In this document: positions 24,752 to 33,024 of the stretch, piece after piece | Layout of the letters: each line of letters starts with the position of its first letter | How positions within the stretch are numbered: position 1 is the stretch's first letter | Assembly: GCF_003028575.1 (NCBI RefSeq) | Contig: NZ_PYUD01000001.1 | Coordinates: 930,001-994,000, forward strand | Direction: 5' to 3' | Length of the DNA stretch: 64,000 bases | Source: Halomonas urumqiensis | GTDB taxonomy: Bacteria > Pseudomonadota > Gammaproteobacteria > Pseudomonadales > Halomonadaceae | The notes under the pieces: generated by a model | Database searches by the model: none | What the model was told of the DNA's origin: nothing | What the model saw: only the letters and a program-made list of their open reading frames with translations | Position numbers and translations under genes: made by a program

Positions 24752-25875
24752 GCCTGGTCTAAATGGTGATAGAGGTCAATTATTGTTTCATCACTAAAGT
24801 GTAGTTCTTCTGGGTTGATGGATATGCTGTCAATCTGTACGCAGTAAGGTGGACTATCAAAATGCTTAAGCAGAGAACGGGCGACATACCTCATGGGACC
24901 GGATTGGCGTAATCTGGCAAAGCCATTCTTGACCTCGTATAGACGATAAAGGAAATACTCATCCTTCGAGGTCGCCATTTCCTTGAGCTCAGCAAGTGAA
25001 ATGTGTAGCTGATTGTGGAATGGTCCGGCGGTGGACTTGGCGTCGATTAGCTGACGTGTTCCTTTCTGCCAGCGGTCGAAGTCAAATGGTGAGATGGCAT
25101 TTTCATTGGCAACCCAGCGGTAATCTTCAATTTCTCCAGTTTTCTGCTGGTTTGCGAAATACTGATCCAGTATTTCTTCGCCCTGACGTCCGATGCTTTC
25201 AGCTGCCTTTTTTGCTTTACGAAGCTCCTCATGCGAAACACCACGAGCCCTCCGGCGATCAAGGAGGCTTTCGATACCGTGAATCCCGCCTTGTGCTGCA
25301 TCCTCAAGATCAAAGGAGTCGAGTAGATCTTTGATCGGGTGGGTTGCTGGAATAACACCCTGAAGTAATTCCACAATCATTTCGAGTTCTGCCAGGTCCA
25401 AACTCACCATACTGGCTTCGCTGTACGATTCAGATAAAGACTCGTGTAGCGCCCTGTCTTCATCGTGCCCCTGAGCCACCAGCGTCATCCGCATGGATGT
25501 TGGCCAGGCAGCTCCTATAAACTCGAGGATTGCATAATCACCTGCCTGGAGGCTTGCATACCTCTCTTCGTTTTCCGGTGATGGAATCAGTTTCCCATTG
25601 AGTCGCCAGTTCTTGTATGTTCCTCCTTTAATTATCTTCTGGGGCAAAACTTGAGGTGTAGAAGGGCCTGGCCCTAGAATCGTAAGGTTGAGAATAAAGG
25701 GCTCCCACTCCCTTTCCTCCGCAACTTCAGTAAGGTTGGGGTAAAATTCACCCTCAATAATATTGCGGTTAATATTTATTGATTTCTGATTTCCGGCATT
25801 ACCATTGCGAAAATGGTATTCGAATATTGTGAGATCAGACCGCGTCAGTCTCTTCAGCGCGATTTTTCGTGACAT
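24748..25875 (-). CDS. DUF3883 nuclease-like protein, probable restriction partner
   Basis: In the 375-residue product, the C-terminal half (about 225-330) has the DUF3883/PD-(D/E)XK pattern: SIGRQGEEILDQYF, YRWVANENAISPFDFDRW and RQLIDAKSTAGPF (Asp-x-Lys), then an AELKEMATSKDEYFLYRLYEV helix-strand. The N-terminal half is unassigned and may recognise DNA or effector. It overlaps the methyltransferase gene by 41 bp and vsr by four bases. It is the best candidate for the restriction endonuclease of this island; no canonical type II enzyme is present. Confidence 0.75.
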   Translation of the reverse strand: MSRKIALKRLTRSDLTIFEYHFRNGNAGNQKSININRNIIEGEFYPNLTEVAEEREWEPFILNLTILGPGPSTPQVLPQKIIKGGTYKNWRLNGKLIPSPENEERYASLQAGDYAILEFIGAAWPTSMRMTLVAQGHDEDRALHESLSESYSEASMVSLDLAELEMIVELLQGVIPATHPIKDLLDSFDLEDAAQGGIHGIESLLDRRRARGVSHEELRKAKKAAESIGRQGEEILDQYFANQQKTGEIEDYRWVANENAISPFDFDRWQKGTRQLIDAKSTAGPFHNQLHISLAELKEMATSKDEYFLYRLYEVKNGFARLRQSGPMRYVARSLLKHFDSPPYCVQIDSISINPEELHFSDETIIDLYHHLDQA

Positions 25876-27349
25876 TCTCTCGTTTCCCTGTCAGTTGCTG
25901 CTTTATTTTATCCGCTAGTGCCTTTGCCATCAGCGGCGGTACCGCGTTGCCGATCTGGCGGAACGCAGGGTTCATGGGCCCCTGAAACACGAATCCATCC
26001 GGGAACGATTGAAGCCTTGCCGCTTCCCGTACCGAGATCGTGCGGGACTGCCTGCTGTCATAGTGGATGTGGGAGTAGCTGTCTTTGCCAAGGTGGGCCA
26101 TCAGAGTTCTGGCAGGCTGGTCTGCCTCCATCTTGCGCCATTTGTTAGGGAACTTGCTCGGGTCATAGGGCGGAATATAGGCCTTCTTTTCTGCCTCGTA
26201 GCGATCGGTGCCCACCAGAGGGCGGAAGCCTTCATTCATCTCGATCTGCGATAACCGCTCCTCGAACATCTCGGATGCCAGCTGGTAGGCTTCAGGATAC
26301 TGATCACCCGGCTGCATTCTGGCGAATATCTTGTAATCGCGTGGTAGATAGCGAATGACATGATCGTAGATGCCTTCCGAGGCTTCGAACTCGGGCCATG
26401 AACGCATCTTCTTCTGAAAGTCATTGAGCCGCGCCCCGTCGGGATAATGGACCAGCCTCTCAAACCTTCTGGGGCCTTTACGCAGCTTTTGTTCCGAGTC
26501 TTCATTGATGAAAGGAAGATCGGAAAGCGCTTGCACTGCCGTGACAGCGGGTTTCAGACCTTCTTTTTCCGGTTCGGGCGGATCCACGAAGAAACGGGTC
26601 TCTCCGTCGAGCAGGTCCGTCTTGACGGTCTTCATCGCCACCTGACGGGAACCGTGATATCCACGCGGCAGGTTGATCCAGTGAGTGGGGGCTGGGAACC
26701 ATCGCGTTGCATTCAACTCTGTGCGGTAAGCCACAAGGAACATACGCTCTCGCATTTCGGGGACGCCATAGAACACCGCATTCAGCATGGTGTATCGGGC
26801 ATCGTATCCCAGGTCGCGGAGAGCCTCGCAGACTTCTTCTGCAATGTTGTGTCCGCCGTAGTTCAGCACATCCGGTACGTTCTCCATCAGAATCGCAACA
26901 GGCTTCAGCTTGCGGACGTAGTGGAGGTAGCGGAGATACAGGTTGCCGCGAGGGTCGTTGAGGTAGGCTTCAGGGTGCTCGGCCACTTCACGTAGCTTGG
27001 CACGTCCGACTCGTGCGAAAGACTGGCAGGGTGGACCGCCAACGACCACGTCCACATGTGACTCGGGATCCCCTCCCAGCCTGAATTCCTTGAGTAGGTC
27101 CTCAGGCTCTGTGCTGACGACGTCGCGGGATTGAGCATGGATTTCACGCAGCTCTTCGGGAGCGTCACGATGGAAGTTCAGTGCATGTGAACGTGCTGCT
27201 GCAGGATCCAGCTCGACGGCACCGACATTTCTGAAGCCTGCTGCCTGGAACCCCAGTGAAATGCCACCGCAACCCGCAAAGAGGTCAAGCACCCTGGGCT
27301 CTTCACCTGCCCGCAGGCGTTCAATTTTCCGCTCAATCGTCGTGCTCAT
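25835..27349 (-). CDS. DNA (cytosine-5-)-methyltransferase
   Basis: The preferred start at 27349 gives 504 residues (MSTTIERKIERL); the frame could open at 27481 but has no better ribosome site. All C5-methylase motifs are present: I (VLDLFAGCGGISLGF), IV (GGPPCQSFARVGR with catalytic Cys), VI (ILMENVPDVL), VIII (SRQSRTISVREAARLQSFPDGF) and X (FRQIGNAVPP). The target recognition region lies before motif IX, so the site cannot be predicted. It heads the leftward island with DUF3883, vsr and DUF4365 genes. Confidence 0.93.
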   Translation of the reverse strand: MSTTIERKIERLRAGEEPRVLDLFAGCGGISLGFQAAGFRNVGAVELDPAAARSHALNFHRDAPEELREIHAQSRDVVSTEPEDLLKEFRLGGDPESHVDVVVGGPPCQSFARVGRAKLREVAEHPEAYLNDPRGNLYLRYLHYVRKLKPVAILMENVPDVLNYGGHNIAEEVCEALRDLGYDARYTMLNAVFYGVPEMRERMFLVAYRTELNATRWFPAPTHWINLPRGYHGSRQVAMKTVKTDLLDGETRFFVDPPEPEKEGLKPAVTAVQALSDLPFINEDSEQKLRKGPRRFERLVHYPDGARLNDFQKKMRSWPEFEASEGIYDHVIRYLPRDYKIFARMQPGDQYPEAYQLASEMFEERLSQIEMNEGFRPLVGTDRYEAEKKAYIPPYDPSKFPNKWRKMEADQPARTLMAHLGKDSYSHIHYDSRQSRTISVREAARLQSFPDGFVFQGPMNPAFRQIGNAVPPLMAKALADKIKQQLTGKRENVTKNRAEETDAV

Positions 27350-27549
27350 GAAGCTCGCCACCGATCCATTGTCTCTTCTCCTGTCGTGGCTGGGCGCCGC
27401 GACCGCAGCTATGCTTGGCCACTGGTTGGGCCATATCAGGGCGATAGTATCACCCTCAGCAAAGCCGGGCACGCTGGGCAAGTGTCATGAGCCATGGCCT
27501 ACCGTTTGTGGGGGTTCCATCTTAGCAAGTTAGCATTTTCGAAGTGAGG

Positions 27550-28557
27550 TCAGGTCATGACCTCACAATGCACATTCGAGCTGAAGCCACTGTCGTTCAG
27601 CTCATGAACGGCCTCCGTGACCAGCCACGCCACAGCGTCGATCTCGGCCTTGAAGCCGGAAAGACGCACTGGCGTCTCGGGGTAGAGATTGGGGCAGCCT
27701 TGGGCCAGCGTCAACGAGCACTCGGCGCCGCCGCGCTGCAGGCGTTGCCACTCGCTGTTGGCGGCGCTCACCGCGTCGTCGCGGGTGGCGTAGGTGTGGC
27801 GCAGCCGCTTGACGTTCTCATCACTTCCGGCGATGACCTCGGCGCGTTCGGCGGCGTCCGGGTCGTGCCAGTAAGCGAGTACGCCGGTGAAGGCGTCGCG
27901 GTCGGATTCCACGTAGCGGTGGCTGTCGCCATGGTGGCGGCGCAGGGTGATCGGGGCGATGGCCTGGTCGCTGGCGGTGCTGCCTTGGCCTGCGGCCATG
28001 AACAGCAGGCGCCCGGCCTTGATGGTGGCGATGGCATCGAACTGTTCGGCCAGGCGGGTGAGGAAGTGCAGGTCGCTTTCGTCGGTTTGGTCGATGTGCT
28101 CGAGTATGACACCCCGGAGCGTGGCGCCAATGGCGGGCTCAAGGTCGTGGCGTCGGGCGATGGTCGTGACGATCTCACCGAGGGTGTGTGCGTGCCAGCT
28201 CTGGCTGCGTTTGCCGGGCAGCTCGCGGCGCATGTCGGCGCTGCGCGCGCGGATCACCACCACGTCGGGCGCGCCCGAATGCTCGACCTCGTCGACGATG
28301 AAGGTGCCGCGTTCGACCAGACCCTGGTGCTGCCAGCCCAGCGCCAGGGTCAGCTCGGCGCCGTGGCGCGGCAATGCCAGCCGGCCATCGTGGTCGGAGA
28401 GGGTGATATCGAGCTGGTCGGCCTCGAGGCCACGTCGGTCGGTCAGGCGCAGGCGCATCAGCCGTGCCTCGAGCTCGGGGCTGATCACTTGGCCGGCGAG
28501 TGTGATGCGGTACCTGGGGGCGTTGGCCGGGCGGGCCTGGTGGGCGGTGGGAATCAT
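27550..28557 (-). CDS. D: P2 gpD-like tail protein (late control D)
   Basis: The 335-residue product is the baseplate/tail-hub protein of P2-like phages (gp27-like fold): ADQLDITLSDHDGRL at the front, TFIVDEVEHSG, and DESDLHFLTRLAEQFDA in the middle. It overlaps gpU by four bases. Last gene of the F operon; next downstream is the restriction island on the same strand after 200 bp. Confidence 0.92.
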   Translation of the reverse strand: MIPTAHQARPANAPRYRITLAGQVISPELEARLMRLRLTDRRGLEADQLDITLSDHDGRLALPRHGAELTLALGWQHQGLVERGTFIVDEVEHSGAPDVVVIRARSADMRRELPGKRSQSWHAHTLGEIVTTIARRHDLEPAIGATLRGVILEHIDQTDESDLHFLTRLAEQFDAIATIKAGRLLFMAAGQGSTASDQAIAPITLRRHHGDSHRYVESDRDAFTGVLAYWHDPDAAERAEVIAGSDENVKRLRHTYATRDDAVSAANSEWQRLQRGGAECSLTLAQGCPNLYPETPVRLSGFKAEIDAVAWLVTEAVHELNDSGFSSNVHCEVMT

Positions 28558-28997
28558 GCCAGCAGCCCCGTGGCCGAACGGGCCAGCGCCCCGGTAAGGC
28601 GGCCCAGCAGGTCGGCGCGGCCATCATCGACGCGCTGCAGGGTCAACGTGAAGCCAATGCGCTGGGCGCTGCCGTCATGCATCTGGTGGCTCTTTTTTTC
28701 GTTGAGCGATTCGATCACGTACAGCCCGTAGAAAGTGCCGTTACCTTCAATCAGCGGCCAGGCGGCGGCTTCGTCGGCCATGGCGCGTAGCTGGTCGAGA
28801 TTCTGTTGGCCACCGGTGAAGTGGGGCAGCAGGGTGCCGGTGAGCGTGATGGTGTCATCACCGGGGCCAAGGTATTGTCGGGTGGGGCGGCGGCCTACCC
28901 GGCCTTGTCCCTCATGGCGCCAGGCGCTCTGGCGCTGCAGCTCCTGGTACGGGGCAGTGCCCAGGGCGAACACGAACATGCCATAAGCCATCATCAT
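28554..28997 (-). CDS. U: P2 gpU-like tail completion protein
   Basis: The 147-residue product starts MMMAYGMFVFALGTAPYQEL after AAGGAGGTCGTCC, so 28997 is preferred over the upstream 29069. GPGDDTITLTGTLLPHFTGG and GTFYGLYVIES are typical of gpU, which ends tail polymerisation. Its start codon overlaps, on the other strand, the first possible start of the inserted membrane gene. Confidence 0.9.
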   Translation of the reverse strand: MMMAYGMFVFALGTAPYQELQRQSAWRHEGQGRVGRRPTRQYLGPGDDTITLTGTLLPHFTGGQQNLDQLRAMADEAAAWPLIEGNGTFYGLYVIESLNEKKSHQMHDGSAQRIGFTLTLQRVDDGRADLLGRLTGALARSATGLLA

Positions 28998-29406
28998 GGA
29001 CGACCTCCTTATGAACGAAGTTAAGTTCCTGCTAGCTGCCTTGATGTTTGTGGCTCTGGTGACAGGCATTGGTGCATTGATTGACGACTGGATGTATCCC
29101 GTGCGGGTGGTTCAGAGTGGCAACCACGAACCCCTTTTTATCCTTCTTGGCTTGGTGCTGGGCTTTACGATGCGGACCAAGTCTGACGAAGACTCGATCA
29201 GCGCACTTATCTGTGCCATCGGGATGGCGCTTTTTGCACTTTTAGTTGGGGGGGTGGAAACAACTGGAGCAGGAAGCGCACCCGTGGGCTTTGTGCTGGC
29301 TACGGCGTTCTTTACCTGCATGTTGGGAACTGTGATCTTCCTGTTGCGAGCGTTGCGAGCTCGGGTCAGACACGAGAAAGCGGATGGTTCATCCAACGAC
29401 CAGTAA
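28996..29406 (+). CDS. inverted membrane-protein moron between gpT and gpU
   Basis: The 136-residue product has four hydrophobic segments (about 9-28, 44-60, 70-90 and 96-118) and a charged C-terminus. The gene is AT-richer than its neighbours and points against the late operon, ending exactly at the gpT stop and starting in the gpU start region. The first ATG (28996) has no ribosome site on its own strand; ATG 29011 is the alternative. It must be expressed on its own, probably from the prophage. No family recognised. Confidence 0.65.
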   Translation: MDDLLMNEVKFLLAALMFVALVTGIGALIDDWMYPVRVVQSGNHEPLFILLGLVLGFTMRTKSDEDSISALICAIGMALFALLVGGVETTGAGSAPVGFVLATAFFTCMLGTVIFLLRALRARVRHEKADGSSNDQ

Positions 29407-31716
29407 TCAGTCGACATCATAAAATGCACTCCTTTGCCGAGCAGTGGCGTCGCGCTCGGCCGTGGCCAGTGCCCGCTGTACCTCCGCGGCCACGTAGCGC
29501 GCCAGGGCTTGCTCGTCCATGCCGGGCGTTGCCTGAACGCTGATGTGGATTCCGCCATTCAGCGTCAGCCCGCCCCCGCTTGGTGAGGAGAGGGCCGGGC
29601 GGGTGTCGAAGCGTGGCCCGCCCAGCGGGTCGGCATCGGCGCTGGCGGCACCGGCCATGGCCGCCGCCCCGAGCACCAGGCCGCCGCCGGCATCGCGCAG
29701 GCGCTTGACCATGTGGCGGGTTTCGCTGGCCGGGTCATCCCGGTGGCGGCGGATGCCAAGACTCAGGCCATCGGTGACATCGTGGCCGATGTTGCGGAAC
29801 ACGCGAGACGGTGAGTGGGTGTCCAGTTCGTAGCGGGCGCGATGTTCGGTACCGGTGGCCAGCTCCTTGACGGCGCCCCAGGCATTACCGGCGCCATTCT
29901 TGATGCCGTCGCCCAGGCCCTTTGCCAGGTCGATGCCGGCATCCTTCATCCGCCCGGGCAGATTCTTCAGGTAGTCGATGGCCTGGTCCCACTTTTCCTT
30001 CAGCATGCCCTTGAGATCCCAGTCGGCGAGCATGGCTTTCACCGCCTCCAGGGCCGCACGCGGGGCGGCCTTGAACCACTCCCATGCCGCGCCGGCATCG
30101 GCCTTCAGGCTCTCCCAAAGGGCGGCGAACCTGGGGCCGATGGTTTCCCAGTGCTTCCACAGGTAGAGCGCGCCGGCGGCAACCGCTGCAATGCCGGCGA
30201 CGATCCAGCCGATCGGGGTGGCGGCAAAGGCAACGGACAGCGCCTTCACCCCGGTGGCCACGGCGGGCAGGGTCTTGGCGAAGGCGAGCAGGGCGCCACC
30301 GGCCTTGACGATACCCACACCGAAACTGACGACCGAGAGCAGCGCCTTACTGGCGAACAGCCCGCCGGCAATCATCGCCAGGTTCTCGTAGCCACCCACC
30401 ATGCCCGCCAGCTTCGAGACCACCTCGCCGATGCCGGTGGCCAACCGCGCGGTGCCCTTGGCCAGGTCGGTGATGATGGGGACGGCGGCCTTGAGGTTGT
30501 TGCCGAAGCTCTTGGCGAACTGCTTCACCTGGTCACGGTTCTCACGCATCCAGCCGGAGAGGTCGCCCATCAGCTCGGTGATGGCAGGCATGAGTTCAGC
30601 GCCGATGGTGTTCTTCATGCCGGCCATGCCGAGCTCGGCGTCGAGCATGGCATCCTTGAACACCTCGGCGTCGCGCGCGGCCTCGTCGCTGAGTACATAG
30701 CCGGTGGCGCGGGCATCCTTGCGCAGCGCCTCGAGGCCGCTGGAGCCGTCCTTCAGCATGTTGACCATGGCCACGCCCTCGCGGCCAAAGAACTGCGCGG
30801 CCAGGGCGACCTTGTCGGTGTGGCTTTCCACCTGGGCGAGACGGTCGGCGACGACACCGAGGGCCGCATCGGGGGTCAGCTCGGCGAGCTGGTTGGCGTC
30901 GAGCCCGAGCTGTTCATACGCCTTGGCGGCGGCGCCACTGCCCTGGCGAGCCTCTCCCAAGCGCTTGACGAAGCGTTCGGTGGAGCTGTCGAGCTTTTGT
31001 GAGCTGACGCCGGAGCGCTCGGCGGCGTAGCGCAGTTCCTGCAGGGCTCCGATGCCGATGCCCATCTTGTCAGCGCTCTTGGCGACGTTATCGCCCAGCC
31101 CGGCGGTGGAGTTGGCGATGCCGAAGATGCCGGCCGCGGCCGCACCTCCGGCGACCACGGCGCGGCGACCCAGCCGACCGATCTCACCGGTCATTCTGTT
31201 GAAGCGACCGGAGACGTCGGCGTCGCTTAAGCGTTGCAGGGCGTTGCGCTGGGCGTTGAGGCGCTCGGTGGTGGCGCGGATCTTGCGCTCCAGGGCTGCC
31301 TGCTGCTGGGAGAGGCCACGGGTACCGTCGGTGGCGCGGGGCAGCCCCTTGGCGAGCTCGCGCACCCGTTCGCGCTGGTCGCGGTATTCGCGGTTGAGCT
31401 TGTCGACGGCGGCCTGGGTCTTGGCCTGCTGGTTGGTCAGCCGTTTGGTGGGGCCGGTGGTGGCGTCGATTTCCTGGCTGACGCGGTCGAGCTCGGCGCG
31501 CTTCTCGCGAAGGGCATCGCGGGTGGCGTGGCTCTGGCGCGTGATGTCGCGGAAGGCCTGGATGCGCTTCTGCTGGTCGTTGAAGTCCTTGAGCTCGCCG
31601 CGCGTCTCGCGCATGGCGCGGCCCACGCCACGGCTGCCCTGCAGGATCTTCTTCAGCGGGCCGGTGGCCTTGTTGATGGCCTTGAGGGTGACGGAAAGAT
31701 TCAGATCCTTGGCCAT
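29407..31716 (-). CDS. T: tail tape measure protein, gpT-like
   Basis: The 769-residue protein has an N-terminal coiled-coil region (about 1-175, rich in Arg/Gln), a TP901-type core (MTGEIGRLGRRAVVAGGAAAAGIFG, about 185-215), and hydrophobic segments near 470-535 (LLSVVSFGVGIVKAGGALLAF; IVAGIAAVAAGALYLW). Length sets the tail length. It begins 12 bp after the frameshifted E' stop. No interruption seen. Confidence 0.93.
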   Translation of the reverse strand: MAKDLNLSVTLKAINKATGPLKKILQGSRGVGRAMRETRGELKDFNDQQKRIQAFRDITRQSHATRDALREKRAELDRVSQEIDATTGPTKRLTNQQAKTQAAVDKLNREYRDQRERVRELAKGLPRATDGTRGLSQQQAALERKIRATTERLNAQRNALQRLSDADVSGRFNRMTGEIGRLGRRAVVAGGAAAAGIFGIANSTAGLGDNVAKSADKMGIGIGALQELRYAAERSGVSSQKLDSSTERFVKRLGEARQGSGAAAKAYEQLGLDANQLAELTPDAALGVVADRLAQVESHTDKVALAAQFFGREGVAMVNMLKDGSSGLEALRKDARATGYVLSDEAARDAEVFKDAMLDAELGMAGMKNTIGAELMPAITELMGDLSGWMRENRDQVKQFAKSFGNNLKAAVPIITDLAKGTARLATGIGEVVSKLAGMVGGYENLAMIAGGLFASKALLSVVSFGVGIVKAGGALLAFAKTLPAVATGVKALSVAFAATPIGWIVAGIAAVAAGALYLWKHWETIGPRFAALWESLKADAGAAWEWFKAAPRAALEAVKAMLADWDLKGMLKEKWDQAIDYLKNLPGRMKDAGIDLAKGLGDGIKNGAGNAWGAVKELATGTEHRARYELDTHSPSRVFRNIGHDVTDGLSLGIRRHRDDPASETRHMVKRLRDAGGGLVLGAAAMAGAASADADPLGGPRFDTRPALSSPSGGGLTLNGGIHISVQATPGMDEQALARYVAAEVQRALATAERDATARQRSAFYDVD

Positions 31717-31728
31717 GCCGGCTCCTGG

Positions 31729-32228
31729 TTAGCGGCCCCGCTGCCCGTGGTGACGGGCAGGGGGCTCGAGGCGTTGGCGGGCGCGTTCTCGCCAGTCGGC
31801 GAGCTCCTCGAGGGGCATCGGGTCCATGTCGGCCGGCCCCCAGTGAAACGCCATGGCCAGATCCGCCATGGCGTCCTCGACCTGGTTGGGCAGGCTCAGC
31901 TCTCGGCGTCCGCCCGCATCCGCCTGGGCAGCAAAAAATTGCTCACCGCGTTACCCAACTGGACGAGATCGGCCGGGTCCATTGCGCGCAGTTCGGGCTC
32001 GGTAAGGGCGGGCTCGGTGATGCGCGGCAGCACCTTGGTCAGTGCCTGCACATCCATCTGCAGCAGGTCGGCGAGTGCCACGCCGCGAAGCGAGCCCGCC
32101 TTGGGCTTGCGCACGTGGATCTCGGTGACGGTCTGCTTGCCGCGTTGCAGCGGGGTATCCAGCTCGACGGTCTCAGTGGCGGTGCGTACCTGCTCGGTGG
32201 CTTGGGTTTCGGTGGCGTTTTCGTCCAT
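31729..32228 (-). CDS. E: tail assembly chaperone gpE and -1 frameshift product E+E'
   Basis: The zero-frame product gpE (31896-32228, 110 residues) is a tail chaperone. Near its end the codons AAT TTT TTG contain the slippery heptamer T TTT TTG (31938-31932 read on the minus strand). A -1 shift enters a second frame that runs FAAQADAGGRRELSLPNQ ... to a TAA at 31729-31731, adding E'. The added part contains the gpE'-type MAFHWGPADMDPM segment. P2 and lambda use the same device to make two chaperone forms that bind the tape measure. AGGAGC precedes the ATG. Confidence 0.88.
31932..31938 (-). other. -1 ribosomal frameshift heptamer T TTT TTG
   Basis: The heptamer lies 12 codons before the gpE stop and is in the right phase (AAT TTT TTG). 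The -1 frame stays open for about 68 codons to just before the tape measure start. Confidence 0.85.
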
Positions 32229-32251
32229 GGGGTTGCGCTCCTAGTGGTGCG

Positions 32252-32404
32252 TTATTTAGTGATCAGCATGTGCCACGGGATATTGCCGATGAGGTAACCA
32301 ACGGCGATGGTGAAAGCGACGGCCCAGATGGCCAGGAATCGCCAGCGTGAAAGCCCTTCGTGCATGGCTCGCAGCTCCCTGATGAACTTGCTAAGCTGTT
32401 CCAC
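32252..32404 (-). CDS. 50-residue single-helix membrane protein
   Basis: GTG start at 32404 with GGGGG eight bases upstream. The product begins VEQLSKFIRELRAMHEGL, then one membrane helix (WRFLAIWAVAFTIAVGYLIG) and a short tail. It lies between the tail tube gene and gpE, both on the same strand. Small membrane ORFs at this place are not part of the P2 core, and function is unknown. Confidence 0.6.
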   Translation of the reverse strand: MEQLSKFIRELRAMHEGLSRWRFLAIWAVAFTIAVGYLIGNIPWHMLITK

Positions 32405-32479
32405 AGGTTCCCCCTAGCCCCTAGATAGGGTGAGAATCCAGAACGCCTCGCCGGCCCCCACCGGCGGGGCGTTCGTCGT

Positions 32480-32989
32480 TTATAGCCCCAGATTGCGGCG
32501 GCGCTCGGCGCGGCGATCGACGCCGCGCACGATGAACACATTGCCGGGCACGTCGATCTCGATCAGCGTTTCGCCGTCCACGACCAGCTTGTAATAGCTG
32601 CAGGTGGTGGTGACCTCGATGCTGTTGTTGTCGCCGGCGGTCACCTCGCCCATGCCGATGGTCTTGTGGCGGCCGCGCACGGTGACCTCGACGGGGATGG
32701 TCCCGCCGGTCTCGTCGGATTCATACGAGCCCGCGAAGCGCAGCAGGTTGGCATCGTGGAGGGGGGTGCCGTACTCGGTGAAGATCTCGGCGATGATGCC
32801 GGCGGCCTGCCAGGCGAACTCGATGACCTCCTGGCCCATGTCGAGCTCGACGCTGCCGTCCATGCCGCCGCCTCTGTATTCCTCCACGGCGCGGGCCAGC
32901 TCCGGCAGGGTGAGGCTGGGAATCTGACCCTGCCAATTGTTGCCATCGCCGAACAGGTTGAAGTCCTTCAGCTTGTGGGGAAGTGCCAT
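32480..32989 (-). CDS. FII: major tail tube protein, gpFII-like
   Basis: The 169-residue product begins MALPHKLKDFNLFGDGNNW, as in P2 FII, and contains GSYESDETGGTIPVEVTVRGRHK and EIDVPGNVFIVRGVD. It forms the inner tube of the contractile tail. It starts 35 bp after the sheath gene and is followed by an inverted repeat (about 32444-32472). Confidence 0.93.
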   Translation of the reverse strand: MALPHKLKDFNLFGDGNNWQGQIPSLTLPELARAVEEYRGGGMDGSVELDMGQEVIEFAWQAAGIIAEIFTEYGTPLHDANLLRFAGSYESDETGGTIPVEVTVRGRHKTIGMGEVTAGDNNSIEVTTTCSYYKLVVDGETLIEIDVPGNVFIVRGVDRRAERRRNLGL

Positions 32990-33024
32990 GTTGGCTTGCT
33001 CCTAATCGTTGGGTTCCCGTCGCG

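Noticed and set aside
29815..31002. 395-codon open frame opposite the tape measure gene
   Set aside because: Antisense shadow; Gly/Ala/Leu-rich frame without a ribosome site.
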